Below are positions 49,106 through 60,585 of a DNA stretch of 64,000 bases, one piece after another (the stretch's first letter is position 1; each line of letters opens with the position of its first letter). Source of the stretch: Neoconidiobolus thromboides FSU 785 (lineage: Eukaryota > Entomophthoromycota > Entomophthoromycetes > Entomophthorales > Neoconidiobolaceae); the NCBI GenBank assembly GCA_025603075.1, contig MU626280.1:1-64000 (forward strand), given 5' to 3'. Under the pieces are notes generated by a model. The model had not been told where the DNA came from, did no database searches, and was given only the letters and a program-made list of their open reading frames with translations. A program made the position numbers and the translations under genes.

Positions 49106-49321
49106 AAATTATGAAAAATTAAATTATCATTCTATTTAATTTATTAGCTTAAATATAGAAATACAAAAAATTGATTTTATCAAAGTTAGTGAAATATTTG
49201 TTTAATATATTAAATTTTATTTTAATATAATATAGGTTATTTTATTTTTTTAGCAAGCAAAATATAAATTAAACTTGTTTTTTATTAGTTTTAAATTTTT
49301 AACGGCTGCAAAAATAAACAT

Positions 49322-49412
49322 GATGTTTTTGATTTTGTCACTTTTTTCATTTTTAAGTGTTATTTAAATCAAAAAGCTATTATCAAAATTCCTAGCACAA
49401 AAACACATCCCC
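49322..49412 (-). mobile_element. fold-back MITE copy 24, diverged
   Basis: Reverse orientation, GATGTTTTT...ACATCCCC. Flanks are ACAT and ATAT. Confidence 0.65.
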
Positions 49413-49857
49413 ATATTTTCATTAAAATTTTGAATAAAAATAAAAACTAAAAACATCATAGTAAAAATATAGTTTGAAGCTATTACCATATATGTTTTTA
49501 TGTTTTGGAAAAGTTTTAAAGCTTAATACTTGTTTAATTTAATAAGATTTTTTAATAGAGATAAAAAAGTATATTTATCTTAATTGATAAGTTAAATGTC
49601 TCTGTTTTTTGTAATCAGTTATAATATTAAAAATAAAACATTTTCAAAATTAATTTTTTTGTCCCTGAAAAGTGATCTGACTTTTAAACTCAGCTGACTT
49701 CATTATCAGCCAATTACTAGCCCTTATTAGTTTCGCGTAAAAATAGTCAATTTTTGAAACAGTAGCTTATTAATACCCAATCACTTTCGTTAAAATAGTC
49801 ATAAATTTCATTAAATAGCTATAAAACCAAGGTTACTTTTTGACATTAGATTCCAAA

Positions 49858-51700
49858 ATGGATTACAAAGGTAATGGAAAAGAAAATAATGGAGCCCATG
49901 AGGATGGGCCTAGATCTAGTCATTATGGTGATTATGAAGAGAGTAAGTTAAAAAATTACATTCGCATTTAAATTTAATGAATACTAATTCATTATAGGAA
50001 ATCGTATGGGTTTAAGTAGTGTAGCTACTAAACCGGAACCTGAATCTCCTAAGGGTATTTCACAACCATCTCATCGAGAACCTTATCGTAATTCAAGTGT
50101 TAAATATGAAGAGAGAGAATCAAGGTTATCTAATAATCAAGAAGTTGAATCCACAAAAGGTAGCTTACATCAAAACCATAGAGAAGCTTATCGTGGTTTT
50201 GAAGGTGCTAAATATGAAGATAGAGAAGTTAGAGATCCCTATTTTAGATCCAGAGATAACAGAGAACGTGAACGCGGTAGAGATACTCGAGATTATGGAA
50301 GAAGAGAGCGACGTGAAAGGTCTCGTGAACGTCTATCAGGAAGAGTACGTCGCTCGAGTTCTCGAAATAGGGGTAGGGATATGACAAGGCATTTAGAAGA
50401 AGAACGAAGAGGACGTAGAGTATCAAGATCACGCTCAGCAAGAAGAGGAAAGTCAAGGTCTATTACTCCAATTCATAAGAAAAAACGTAAGCTTCAACTT
50501 TGGGATGTTCGACCAGCAGGTTATGAAGGTATGACGGCTGAAGAAGTTAAAGCTACTGGTCATTTTCCACTTCCTGGTCAAATTACTGCATTGAAATTGG
50601 CAGGTGCTTTGGGTGGTGCTGGTGACACTGGTTTTCCTACTCCATTTTCAGTCATTCCTAATGCTATCTCTGGTCAAGCAGCTCAAAATTTAGCTATTGT
50701 TCGTCAACAACGTCGAATCTATGTGGGTAATATCCCATTGGCTATAACAGAACCAGAAATTGCAGAATTTTTTAATACCGCAATGATTCAACTTCGATTA
50801 GCTAAAGAAGCTGGTAATCCGGTTTCTAGTGTATCTATTAATCATGATAAAAATTATGCTTTTGTTGAGTTTCGTAATCATGACGAAGCCACTGCTGCTA
50901 TGGCTTTTGATGGAGCTACTTTTCGTACTCAAGCACTTAAAATTCGTCGTCCTAAAGATTATGTACCACCTGATGGAGATGAAAAAGCTCCAATTGAACC
51001 CCATCGTATTGTGCCTGGTATTGTATCTACGAATGTACAAGATACGCCCAACAAAATCTTTATTGGTGGTATACCTGCATATTTCAACGAAGAACAAGTG
51101 ATGGAATTATTAAAAGCATTTGGTGAATTACGTTCATTCAATTTAGTTAAAGATATTACTACTGGTATTTCTAAAGGGTTTGCTTTTTGTGAATATATGG
51201 ATCCAAATATTACAGATTTAGCTTGTCAAGGATTAAATGGGATGGAAGTAGGTGATAAAAAAATAATGATGCAGAGAGCTAGTATTGGAGCGCCAAAAGC
51301 ACCAGTAGCACCAGTCACTGAAACAGCCCCACCAGCAGGAAGTACAGGAGCATCTGGATTAGGATTTTTTTCAGCTGGTACCACCGTACTTGAACCATCT
51401 GAAGTATTGATCTTTTTAAATATGGTCACTCCCGAAGACTTGGAAAACGATTTAGAATTTGAAGATATTAAAGGGGATATTAAAGATGAATGTGATAATT
51501 TTGGGAAAGTATTAGAATTTCAAATTCCAAGGGTTAAAGATGGGTTTAAGGAAGAGGCCGTGGGTAAAGTTTATGTTCGATTTCAAACTATTGATCAAGC
51601 CTCTAATGCGCTTAGAAATTTAACTGGTAGAAAGTTTTTAGATCGTACTGTGTTGGGTTCCTATTACTCAGTAGCTAAATTTGAGGAGGGGATTTATTAA
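49858..51700 (+). CDS. U2AF2: splicing factor U2AF large subunit
   Basis: Two exons (49858-49942 and 49998-51700) give 595 residues. An Arg/Ser- and Arg/Glu-rich region is followed by the U2AF1-binding segment KKRKLQLWDVRPAGYEG with its key Trp. RRM1 lies at about 267-345 (RRIYVGNIP, YAFVEFRN), RRM2 at about 379-455 (NKIFIGGIP, KGFAFCEY) and the C-terminal UHM at about 496-590 (EVLIFLNMV, GKVYVRFQ). The protein binds the polypyrimidine tract and recruits U2 snRNP to the branch site. Its own intron has a strong branch-like TACTAAT close to the acceptor. The gene converges with the HEATR6-like gene; the stop codons are 194 bp apart. Confidence 0.95.
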
Positions 51701-51894
51701 GTTGCAAATAAATATTTAAAAAAAAAGAATTTTTTATTCATTCTTTAATTCTATTTCTTTGATAAATAAAATAAAAGTGTAAAAATAAACAAAAAAACAA
51801 GAAAATAAAAATAAACTTATTTTAAAGTTTTAATAGTAGCAATATATAACTCATTAGGCCTTATCTAATAGCAAAGTTTACAAACTTCAATTTA

Positions 51895-54800
51895 TTATGC
51901 TTGTTTTTTATATTTCTCTTGAAACTTTTTTAAAGTAATTGAAAACTAAGTAGAAATCAATTAATTTCTAATATTTTAATATACTATTTAATAAAATATT
52001 GTTACCTGTTGTTTAAAACAATTATACATTTTCAATTCGGAAAATTTAATTTGATTTTGTAATTTATCCACTCTTTCCTTCACAAATAATAACTTCTCTT
52101 CAATTAAGTTAAAATCTTGAAATAGTCTTATATTTTCAATTATATTTAAACATCCATTTAATACTTTAAAATTCATACTTTGATTCAGTTGTTCCAAAAC
52201 AACATTCATCAACTTTTGATAATCTTTCATTAATTCCTTACTTGGAAAATGCGGGTTATCATGACAAGCTCTTATAGCATGGCTTGTGTTCCAACGTACC
52301 TACAAATAAGAAAGTTGAATAAATAAATAAAAAAGAATACAGTTTATTAATAATTATAAAATTACTTTTAATCCTCCAGAAGTTAAATTAGTAATAAAAC
52401 ATTCAATAGCTTGATTAAGCCATTGGTTTTGGTTTTCATTAATTAATTCTAAGTTACTTAATTTAATTATACCACCAAGGATTCGACTACCATTCCATTT
52501 TAACTAAATAATATAAATAATAAATCTAAATAATTCAAATAATAATAATTCAAATAATAATTCAAATAATAATAATGACTAAATAACAATTAAAATAATT
52601 TACCTTATCATTATCTTTCGAAGCCAAAATACCTACTTCAATAATCGAATAAAATAGCTCAATTTCCATAGGTAATTGCAAATGAATTGTTTTGTAATCT
52701 TCACTAATAATTAAAATAATTAAATTAAAATAATTAATAGTTACTATACTTACCAAATATTAATAAACCCATCTATAGTATTAGCTAAACACCAAGAAGC
52801 AGTAGCTTTGACTTCTACATATTCTGATTTGATACCTTTTAATGCTAATAATGTTGTATCATTTAAAAAAGTTAAATCCTAAGTAAAAAATATTAGTATA
52901 AAATGATTTTAATAAAAACATAATCAATAAATTATTACACTCTTTAATTCCTCAAAAGAAGCAAACTTTCCTAATGCTCTAAAAATACTACCATTTAAAG
53001 AAGTATTATCTTCAATATAAAATCCCAATAATAAGGTTATTAAAAACATTTTTCGTCCTGTCTATTAAACAATAAATACAATTAGATAAAACAAAATATT
53101 GAATATATATTGAATATAATATTACTTTCAATTGTTGGAATTCATCCATTTCGAATTGAGTTAATAACTCTGCCATTGTTGTTTTAACTTCAATACTGTC
53201 TAGTGTAGCCATGTAAGTTATATAATCGTCAATAATAATAATCCAAAATTCCATCAAATCATCCTTAATTTAAATTTAGATTTAAATTAATAAAATTAAT
53301 AAAATTAATAAATTATTTACTTTTTTCTCTTGTAATTTAAATAATTTAATACAAGAAATTAATAATTTAATACAAGCTTTATGAATTAAACTATTATTAT
53401 CTTGTTTTAATTGATCTGCTAAATTTAAACATAGATTCCATGGATATCTAAGATTATTTTTATTGAATTAATTATTTTAATTATAAATAGCAACTAATTC
53501 TAATAACTTTACAATTTTAATTCCATTAAACTACAGATACAAATAATAGCTTCATATCGAATAGCTTCATTGAATGTTAAATCTTTGATATCTGTTAATA
53601 ATAACTCAAGTATATTATCTGATGAATTAATCAATTTAGATTTCAATTCCATTGGATAATCACTTAGTAATAATATATTTAATGTATTATAATATTTAGC
53701 TCGAGTGGAAATATCTAAATTATATATTAAATATAAATTATTAATTAAATAACATATAAAAATTAAAATTAAAATTAATCTTTTTTAACCTACCTACACC
53801 CATTTTTAATTTATCTTGAAAAAATAAATAAATTTCTTCATTGATAATAAATCCTAATTTGTTATGATTACAATTTGAAAATAAGATTTGTAGGCACTAA
53901 ATAAAAATCAAATCAATAATAAATTTGATAATAAATTCTATTCTATTTTCTTACTTGATAGATTGGATTAATAATTTCACTATTGTTTTCCGTTCTAATA
54001 ATATTAAATAAAGCCAAATACAATTGTTTAATAACATGACCAATTTTATCGGATAAAGAAATAAAGGACATTTTATTAACTTCTCTATATATTCATAATA
54101 ATAAAATCAAGAACATTAATTATTATATTATTAAATCAAAATAATATTCATTAGTTTACCTATATATACCACTTGATAATATAACTTTTGAATGAAATAA
54201 TAGACAATTTAAATTCTCCAATGTAGCCTTACGTACTATAATGGATGTATCGTTACTTAATATCAATAATAAACTTTGTTCAAGCCAATAGTTTTCTAAT
54301 GGTAATAATAAAGACCAAAGATCTAATATGTTTGTTTTATTTCTCTAAATTAATTAATAAATTAATATCACTTATTATTATTTTATGTTATTTTGTTATT
54401 ACCTCAATAAATAAATTAGTTAATCGTTGACTTAATTCTCTTATTTCTTCTTCAATTAAACTAATGTTATATTATTAATTAAAAAGTAAATAACCAACTT
54501 AATGAGTTTAAACTTACTTAATTTCATTATGATTATTTTCTTTTATAACATCTAAATCAGATTCCGACGTAAATCTTCTATTGAAAAGACTGTTATCCTC
54601 CTTAACAGCATATTCGTTTGTTGAATATTTATCCAAATTATTATCTTATAATAAAAACAAATTAACAAATGAATAATAATATTAATAATATTTACTATGA
54701 TAATTTAAGCCCCAATCCCATAATTTTTTAATTATTAAAAATTCTTTCATTGTAAAACATTGTTTAGATAATTTTCGATCTTCTTTAAATAATAACAATA

Positions 54801-55964
54801 ATATATTTAAACTCACTCGAATTATCTAAAAATAACAAACATTTAATTTTTCAATTCATAAACTTCTCCCTTCATCTACTTACCTTATTCCTTTCCAATG
54901 AAATATGTGAATAATTTGATTCTGTAATCATTTCTTTACAAATAATACCTTTAATTAATAATAATATATTTTCAATTATATCTTGCTTTAGATTAGAAGA
55001 TAAATATTTGCTTGATAATTGCGAATAAAGTGTACTAATACAATTTAAACTAAATCTTAATATTTTTAATGAATTGGTTTTTTTTATAAATAATGAAGTG
55101 GGGTCTAACGTTTTCTTGATTGGTATTAATATAGCTTTAATTAAGGTTTCTTGTTGCTATCGGGTTAATTGATTAGTTATTAATTAAATATTGTTTAAAC
55201 AAACATTGAATGAAGATTACCTTATTACAATTAGCCCCTAAAATAAATAAATAACTTGATAATCCTCGAAATGTTTCTAATATTAATTTTTGAAATAATA
55301 AATTAATAAAATATTTATCATATAATTTTATAAATGATAAATTATCTGTTAAAAATTTTAATATAATATCAAAAATGTTAAGTTTGCTCGGAATTGCTTT
55401 ACTATTCGTTAATAATGAATGATCTTTATAATGAGGCTATAGGGATAATGATTAGTAATTGAAAGGAAAATAAAGTAATCAACTTACTAATATATCACAA
55501 GTAATTAAATAAATTATATCGGTTAATAATATTCGATTTTGTATTTGATTAATAATTGGTATTGTTATTTTTTTAAAATTATAATCCAAATTTAAATCTA
55601 ATTCATTTTTATTTAATATTGTTAAAAATTTTAATAAAAAACTCTTTAAATCAGTTGGTAATTCTACATTCCATTTTAATATCAATTTATCACAGATCAC
55701 ATCTGTTTTTTTAAATTCTAATTCACATGTTATATCTTGATACATTCCATTACTTCTACCTTAAATTATTATTAGTCAGTAAGTTTCTATTTATTAGAAA
55801 TAATATTAAATTTGTTTCAACAGCTTACCATTAACTATTTTATCAACAATTTCAATGCTACCTAACTCTTCTAAATTTAATGTCAATTCATTATTAAATA
55901 AAATAAAGGGGCCTAATTTAGGGTATTGGAATTCTTTTTTAATATTGTTTGTTGTTTTTGACAT
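51895..55964 (-). CDS. HEAT-repeat protein, HEATR6-like
   Basis: A large gene of many small exons with short AT-rich introns, starting MSKTTNNIKKEFQYPKLGPF. It is made of alpha-helical HEAT-like segments throughout, for example KSFLLKFLTILNKNE, ATLENLNCLLFHSK and SSLNGSIFRALGKFASFEE. Near the C-terminus, VRWNTSHAIRACHDNPHFPS and MNFKVLNGCLNI align with the conserved end of animal HEATR6, where a VRWNACxAxxNxxxNP motif and a KNFKVR motif occur. HEATR6 has no well-defined molecular role. The final exon (F-SITLKKFQEKYKKQA) follows a donor at about 52006. I did not fix every exon edge. Orthology rests mostly on the C-terminal motif. Confidence 0.7.
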
Positions 55965-56329
55965 TATTTAAAAGAATAAAGAATATTTTTGAATATTTTT
56001 TTACTTTTTGAATATTTTTGAAATTATGTCTCAAACTGAAATTTCTAAAATACATTAACTAGTTAATTCAAGTTGAATTTGATAATCAATTTGCAATATT
56101 TTACTATAAATATAATAAACAAAGATAATTAAAATGACAATTTGATTTTATTAAATTATAAAATACTAAAGATATATACATCTAATCAATAGCAATAAGA
56201 GCTACTTTGAGTTCAACTCAAGAAAAAAACCCAACCATATTAACTGATTCTAGCCAATATTTGAAGTCGGCAGCCTTCAGAATAAATTGAGGTGACTTAA
56301 ATATAGTATAGAAAACGAACTAACAGTTG
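55965..56329. other. intergenic, no gene seen
   Basis: AT-rich upstream flank of the HEATR6-like gene and 3' flank of the RING gene. Confidence 0.4.
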
Positions 56330-57608
56330 TTAAATATTGTGATGATTCTGGATTGCGGTTGGTGGCGTCAATGACAAAAAAGAATCAAATTGTAAAAACC
56401 TATTACCACTTCTTTGTGGCCTGGTCACCCTCTCTTCCTCTCTATTTCTATTTTTAGCTGGATAACTAAACTTACATAATGGACAAGTACAATGATTTTT
56501 TAGCCATTCATCAATACAATCTTGATGAAAATAATGTGAACAATTTAATTTTCTTATATTTTCACCTTCTTTAAATAAATCTAAACAAATGGTACAATGA
56601 TGCGAATCGACATGTTTAAACACTACTAAAGAACTACCATTACGGCTACATACGGTGAAAATAGACTCGACAGGAGAGGTCGCTCGACTATCGCTGGTTA
56701 CTGGACTGAAGGGAAGATCTAGTTGACCTTCTTCAGCTTCTTTTTCAGTACATGGTAAAAATTTTACTTTTCTTAATTTCATTTTTTCTAATTCTTCAGG
56801 TGCAATACCAATTTGTATAGGTGTATTTGGTGCGGAATATTGATAAAATCTTCCAGATAATAATAAGGTGATTAATAAAAAAATAGGGAATGCGATAGTC
56901 AAATAGTTTATGACTATTAATGCAAACGAAGTATAAAATAATGATGGAGAAGTAAATTGACATTCATTTTTGATAAAGACTAAATAATTGCCACATACAA
57001 TGATAGCTATGGTGAGGACATCAATGGCTAATTTTAAACTAAGAGTGAAAAATGGGTTAGACTTTTAAAAAACAAATTAATAGTGTTCTAACTTACAAAT
57101 CCAAAGTACGAATAAGTGTGGGTTTAAATAATTTTAACCCTCTATCAACGTAAAAAAAAAAGGCTAATATAATACTAAATCCTATTCGCGATACATAAAA
57201 ATAAAGAAAACTTCTTAATGGTATATCACAACTATCTTCATACGAATAAATTATTACAAAGATAACAGCACCTAACTATAGTAAAAAAAAAATCAATTAT
57301 TAATATCGTACTTATTGTAATACAAATTGAAGAATTACTTGCACCAAATTAAAAATATCAATAATAACCGATAATATTAGTGCATTGCTGATTAATGAAC
57401 GTCGCATTTGAAATAATACGTCCCAAAAGCTGGAAGACAAAGAAAATGGATCTGCTTCAATTCGTCGGTGAAACAGTGAGTTGGGACTCACTGTTATATC
57501 GTTTTGAATATTATTTGAGTAAATTTGAGTTGGTTCCTGAATCATTGTAATTTGTTGAGATAATGTTGAAGTGTTATTAGTACTTTGATCGTTTATTGAG
57601 TTAGTCAT
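56330..57608 (-). CDS. multi-pass membrane RING-H2 E3 ubiquitin ligase
   Basis: Three exons. The N-terminus is polar and Asn/Gln-rich. At least four hydrophobic spans follow: ALILSVIIDIFNLV; AVIFVIIYSY; FSIILAFFFYV; and, after a span around LAIDVLTIAIIVCGNYLV, FALIVINYLTIAFPIFLLIT. A cytosolic region ends in a C3H2C3 RING (CTICLDLFKEGENI, then CSHYFHQDCIDEWL, then CTCPLCKF). The second intron works in frame only with the acceptor CTCTTAG, 58 nt after the GTAAGT donor. Such proteins tag membrane or secretory substrates with ubiquitin. The family layout is common, so no orthologue is named. Confidence 0.82.
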
Positions 57609-58467
57609 AGCTAAGGTATGAATTGTAATTTAATGAAGTAAAAAAATAAAGCAATAAAAGAATAATAAAAGATAAAATCAAACAAGATCAAACAAAGTAG
57701 CAACTTTAAAGTATTAAAATTAGATATTAAATGGCATTTGTTTTTTAAACTTTTTAAATGTCTATTTTACTGCTATTTTAATGTATTTCAAACTATTTTG
57801 GTCACTTGAAATTACTCATTGAGAAGATTGATCCTCTAAATTAACCAACCAAAATTAAAGGCTGAATAAAAATGCAATGCTTATTTTTTAGGAGACTTTT
57901 ATATAAAACACATAATTTTTAGCTTTAAATTAACTGTTATCGTTTATTAGTTTAAATTTATAATATTACTACTTTATGTTTGTATTGTTTGATTCCTTTC
58001 TATTATTATATTGATAATAGTAATTGTTTAATAGATAAATATATAAATTAAATGAAAACTAGGATTCAAAAAATAATGAAATTATAAGTTTTATCTGAAA
58101 CCAATATTATTTAAACCTTGAAAATTTATTATCATTGGTATCTTTATAATTTGACTCATTTAAGTAGAAACAAACTAATATTACAACGTTTGTTTTGTTT
58201 TTAATAATAAATTGTTATCGAAATCTTAAACTATTATATTATTATAATATAAAAATAAGGTTTTATATTCACCATTATTTAAAATTATATGTTAATAATA
58301 GTTCCAAATTAATGCTAGTAGTTATTCAGATATGATAGAAAATTCAAATTCAAGTATTTTGAATTATTGCAGTATTTCCAAAGTTCGAATTTTAAATTTC
58401 CCAAAATTGCAATCCAGATTTTAAAAAATTTAAAAGTCAAAACTTAAACAACTATTCTTTGAAAAAA
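57609..58467. other. intergenic, no gene seen
   Basis: AT-rich region between the divergent RING and uS15m genes, about 860 bp. Nothing recognised. Confidence 0.4.
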
Positions 58468-59319
58468 ATGGCATTATTTAAGTGTACAATAAGATCAATA
58501 GAAAACATAGGTTTAAGTAAATAAACACGATAAAATAAAATAAAAGGATATTAACCATTCTTGTAGCTTTAAATAGAACATTTCATTCCAATTCGATCAA
58601 TTTAGCTAGACATTCCAACAAAAGGTTAGGGAGGGCAGTATGTGAAGCACCAATCAAACCCGCTCCAAAGTCTGAATTTTTCAATTCGTTACCCAGCATT
58701 AAAAAAATGACACCAAAGGAACTTAACGAAGTAAATAAGAATAACAACACTTTTGATATTGAAAACATGAAAGTAGCTGAGTTGAAATTACAAAATAACA
58801 TAACTCAAGAAGAAGTTGAGTTTTTAAATGAAACAGTTCCAGAAGTGTTTGAAAACGAAGGTGCTTATAAAGCATTTCAAGCCGATACTTATAAGTCTCA
58901 AGCTAAATTAGTACTCCAAGCTAATTCTTTAGATACCGCTAACTCTCATGGTATCTTAGCTTATAATAAACAGCGATGTATTGAAAAATTTGGTAAAAAT
59001 CAAGCAGATACGGGTAGCCCAGAGGTTCAAGGTAATTTTTAAATAACAGAATTTTTAAGATTTGGATTTATTAAATTATTTATTAATTTTAGCTGCTATT
59101 TGGACTTTACGTATTCGTAATCTTGAACGTCATATGGTAGCTAACCATAAAGATGTAGCTAATCAAAGAGCATTAACTAAGCTTTATCATAAACGAGCTA
59201 AGATTTTAAAATATCTAAAACAACAAAATTTAGAACGTTATTTTGTTTGTTTAAAAACTTTGGGTGTTACTCAAGAAATGGTCGAAGGCGAAATTTCTAT
59301 TCGTCAAAAACATAATTAA
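58468..59319 (+). CDS. MRPS28: mitochondrial ribosomal protein uS15m
   Basis: The best model has exons 58468-58516, 58567-59031 and 59093-59319, in frame for 246 residues. The first exon and the start of the second give a basic, hydroxyl-rich presequence (MALFKCTIRSIENIGL, then NRTFHSNSINLARHSNKRL), typical of mitochondrial import. The S15 core has DTGSPEVQAAIWTLRIRNLE, then NHKDVANQRALTKLYHKRAK and ILKYLKQQNLERY. uS15 binds the small-subunit rRNA early in assembly. An alternative acceptor at 58605 would drop 13 residues, so the N-terminal splice is a choice based on intron length. A short in-frame ATG at 58707 would lose the presequence. Confidence 0.88.
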
Positions 59320-59883
59320 AGTTATAGATCTTAACCATTATCTAGTGAGGATTTTTGTAAGTTTTTAGACATTATTACAAGTGATTTTTGGGTTTTTGTC
59401 GGTGATATTATTTTTACTTATTTAAGTTATTATTTATTGAATGAGGCTTGTTTTTACTTTTTCATTTTTTTTGTTTTATTTATCATAGCTAGTAAGATAT
59501 CTAGTATCGTTTTATATTCTGGTTTTAAAGATCTTATTTGTTTTTATAATTAATTCATAATTATAAGACAACTGATTATATTTGGTATCTTTGTAAAAGG
59601 TAATTAAATTATTTATAGGTTCCTTATAAGCTATATAGTTCACTATCTAATAGGTCATAATAAAATTCCTAAAATGATACTCAAATGACAAAACAATAGT
59701 ATAGATATTTAAGATTAAATATTATTACATATTTTTATTGTAATATACAAAGAAAAGTTAAGATGTGAAAACTATGTCAATAGGATTCGCAATAATTAAA
59801 GGGAAATAGGATTATTTAAACATGAATTACAATAAGAGCATTTAAATAAAATAGCTTAAAGCAATCATTATCGAATGTTTAAA
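59320..59883. other. intergenic between convergent genes
   Basis: AT-rich 3' flank of uS15m and of the small minus-strand gene. Nothing recognised. Confidence 0.4.
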
Positions 59884-60397
59884 TTACAAATAATACCTTA
59901 AAGCTTCCTAAAAAATGAGCAAACCAGCATTACCTTTTACTACTATACTTACCAATAAATCTGTTTCTTTTCTTATTAAAACATCAGTTTCGATTTTAGT
60001 TGTACTACCATCATTCCTCATTTCTTCTCTTAATTCGCTTGATCCTTTGACTATAAGAGTTTTTTTATAGAAATAATTGATAAAACTCAAAATAAAGCTA
60101 AAACTTACCCTTTTTTGAAGAATCCAAAAAAGTATCCAGGTCTTCATTTGAAATTGTTTTTCTTTTTTTTAAATAATTTGAAAACTCATCACCATCCTTT
60201 TCTTTTTTCTTTTTATTTCGTTTTTCTAAAAGTTGAATAGTATCTATTCAATATAATTAGCTATCAATCAATTAATAAAAAAATACTAAGCTACCAAAAA
60301 AGTGTTCAAAATCTTCATCAAAGTTGAGGATATGTTGTTTAACTTTCCTTTTGTTACAAGCTGTACCTTGGAAGTTAAAATTACGTACATGAAACAT
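59884..60397 (-). CDS. small hypothetical nuclear-type protein
   Basis: Four exons can be joined in frame: MFHVRNFNFQGTACNKRKVK...FFG, DTIQLLEKRNKKKKEKDGDE...DSSKK, VKGSSELREEMRNDGSTTK...ETDLL, and a 24-nt last exon (59907-59884) giving EALRYYL. The product is about 120 residues, highly charged, with Lys-rich stretches (KRNKKKKEK, NYLKKRKT) that could act as nuclear localisation signals. I do not recognise the family. It is divergent from TRAPPC13 with 188 bp between the starts. Confidence 0.6.
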
Positions 60398-60585
60398 GGC
60401 TATTCCCCAGTTAATAAAATTAGAAATTAAATTAGTCGAAAAATTAATCTTTTTATGATGCTACATTTTTAACAGGGAATGTGATTGGTTCTGCTATTTT
60501 TTGAAATTAAACAAATCATTTAAAATTATGAAAGATCAATTTAATTTTCTAAAAGTAGCATTCTAGTAAATTTAATTTCAATAGT

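Larger units (their letters stand above)
47185..49857. other. gene-free stretch with four MITEs
   Basis: AT-rich sequence with a TAATA-type run near 47228-47250 and four fold-back elements between 48.0 and 49.4 kb. No coding sequence is supported. Confidence 0.5.

Noticed and set aside
3267-49412. A CRISPR-like array, because short similar units recur
   Set aside because: The units are dispersed, in both orientations, inverted-repeat in structure and flanked by target duplications, in a eukaryotic genome.
50244-51429. Several minus-strand open frames over the U2AF gene
   Set aside because: Shadows of a long conserved exon with RRM domains.
58707-59042. uS15m starting at the ATG at 58707
   Set aside because: It would discard an in-frame, presequence-like upstream region; a spliced start at 58468 fits better.
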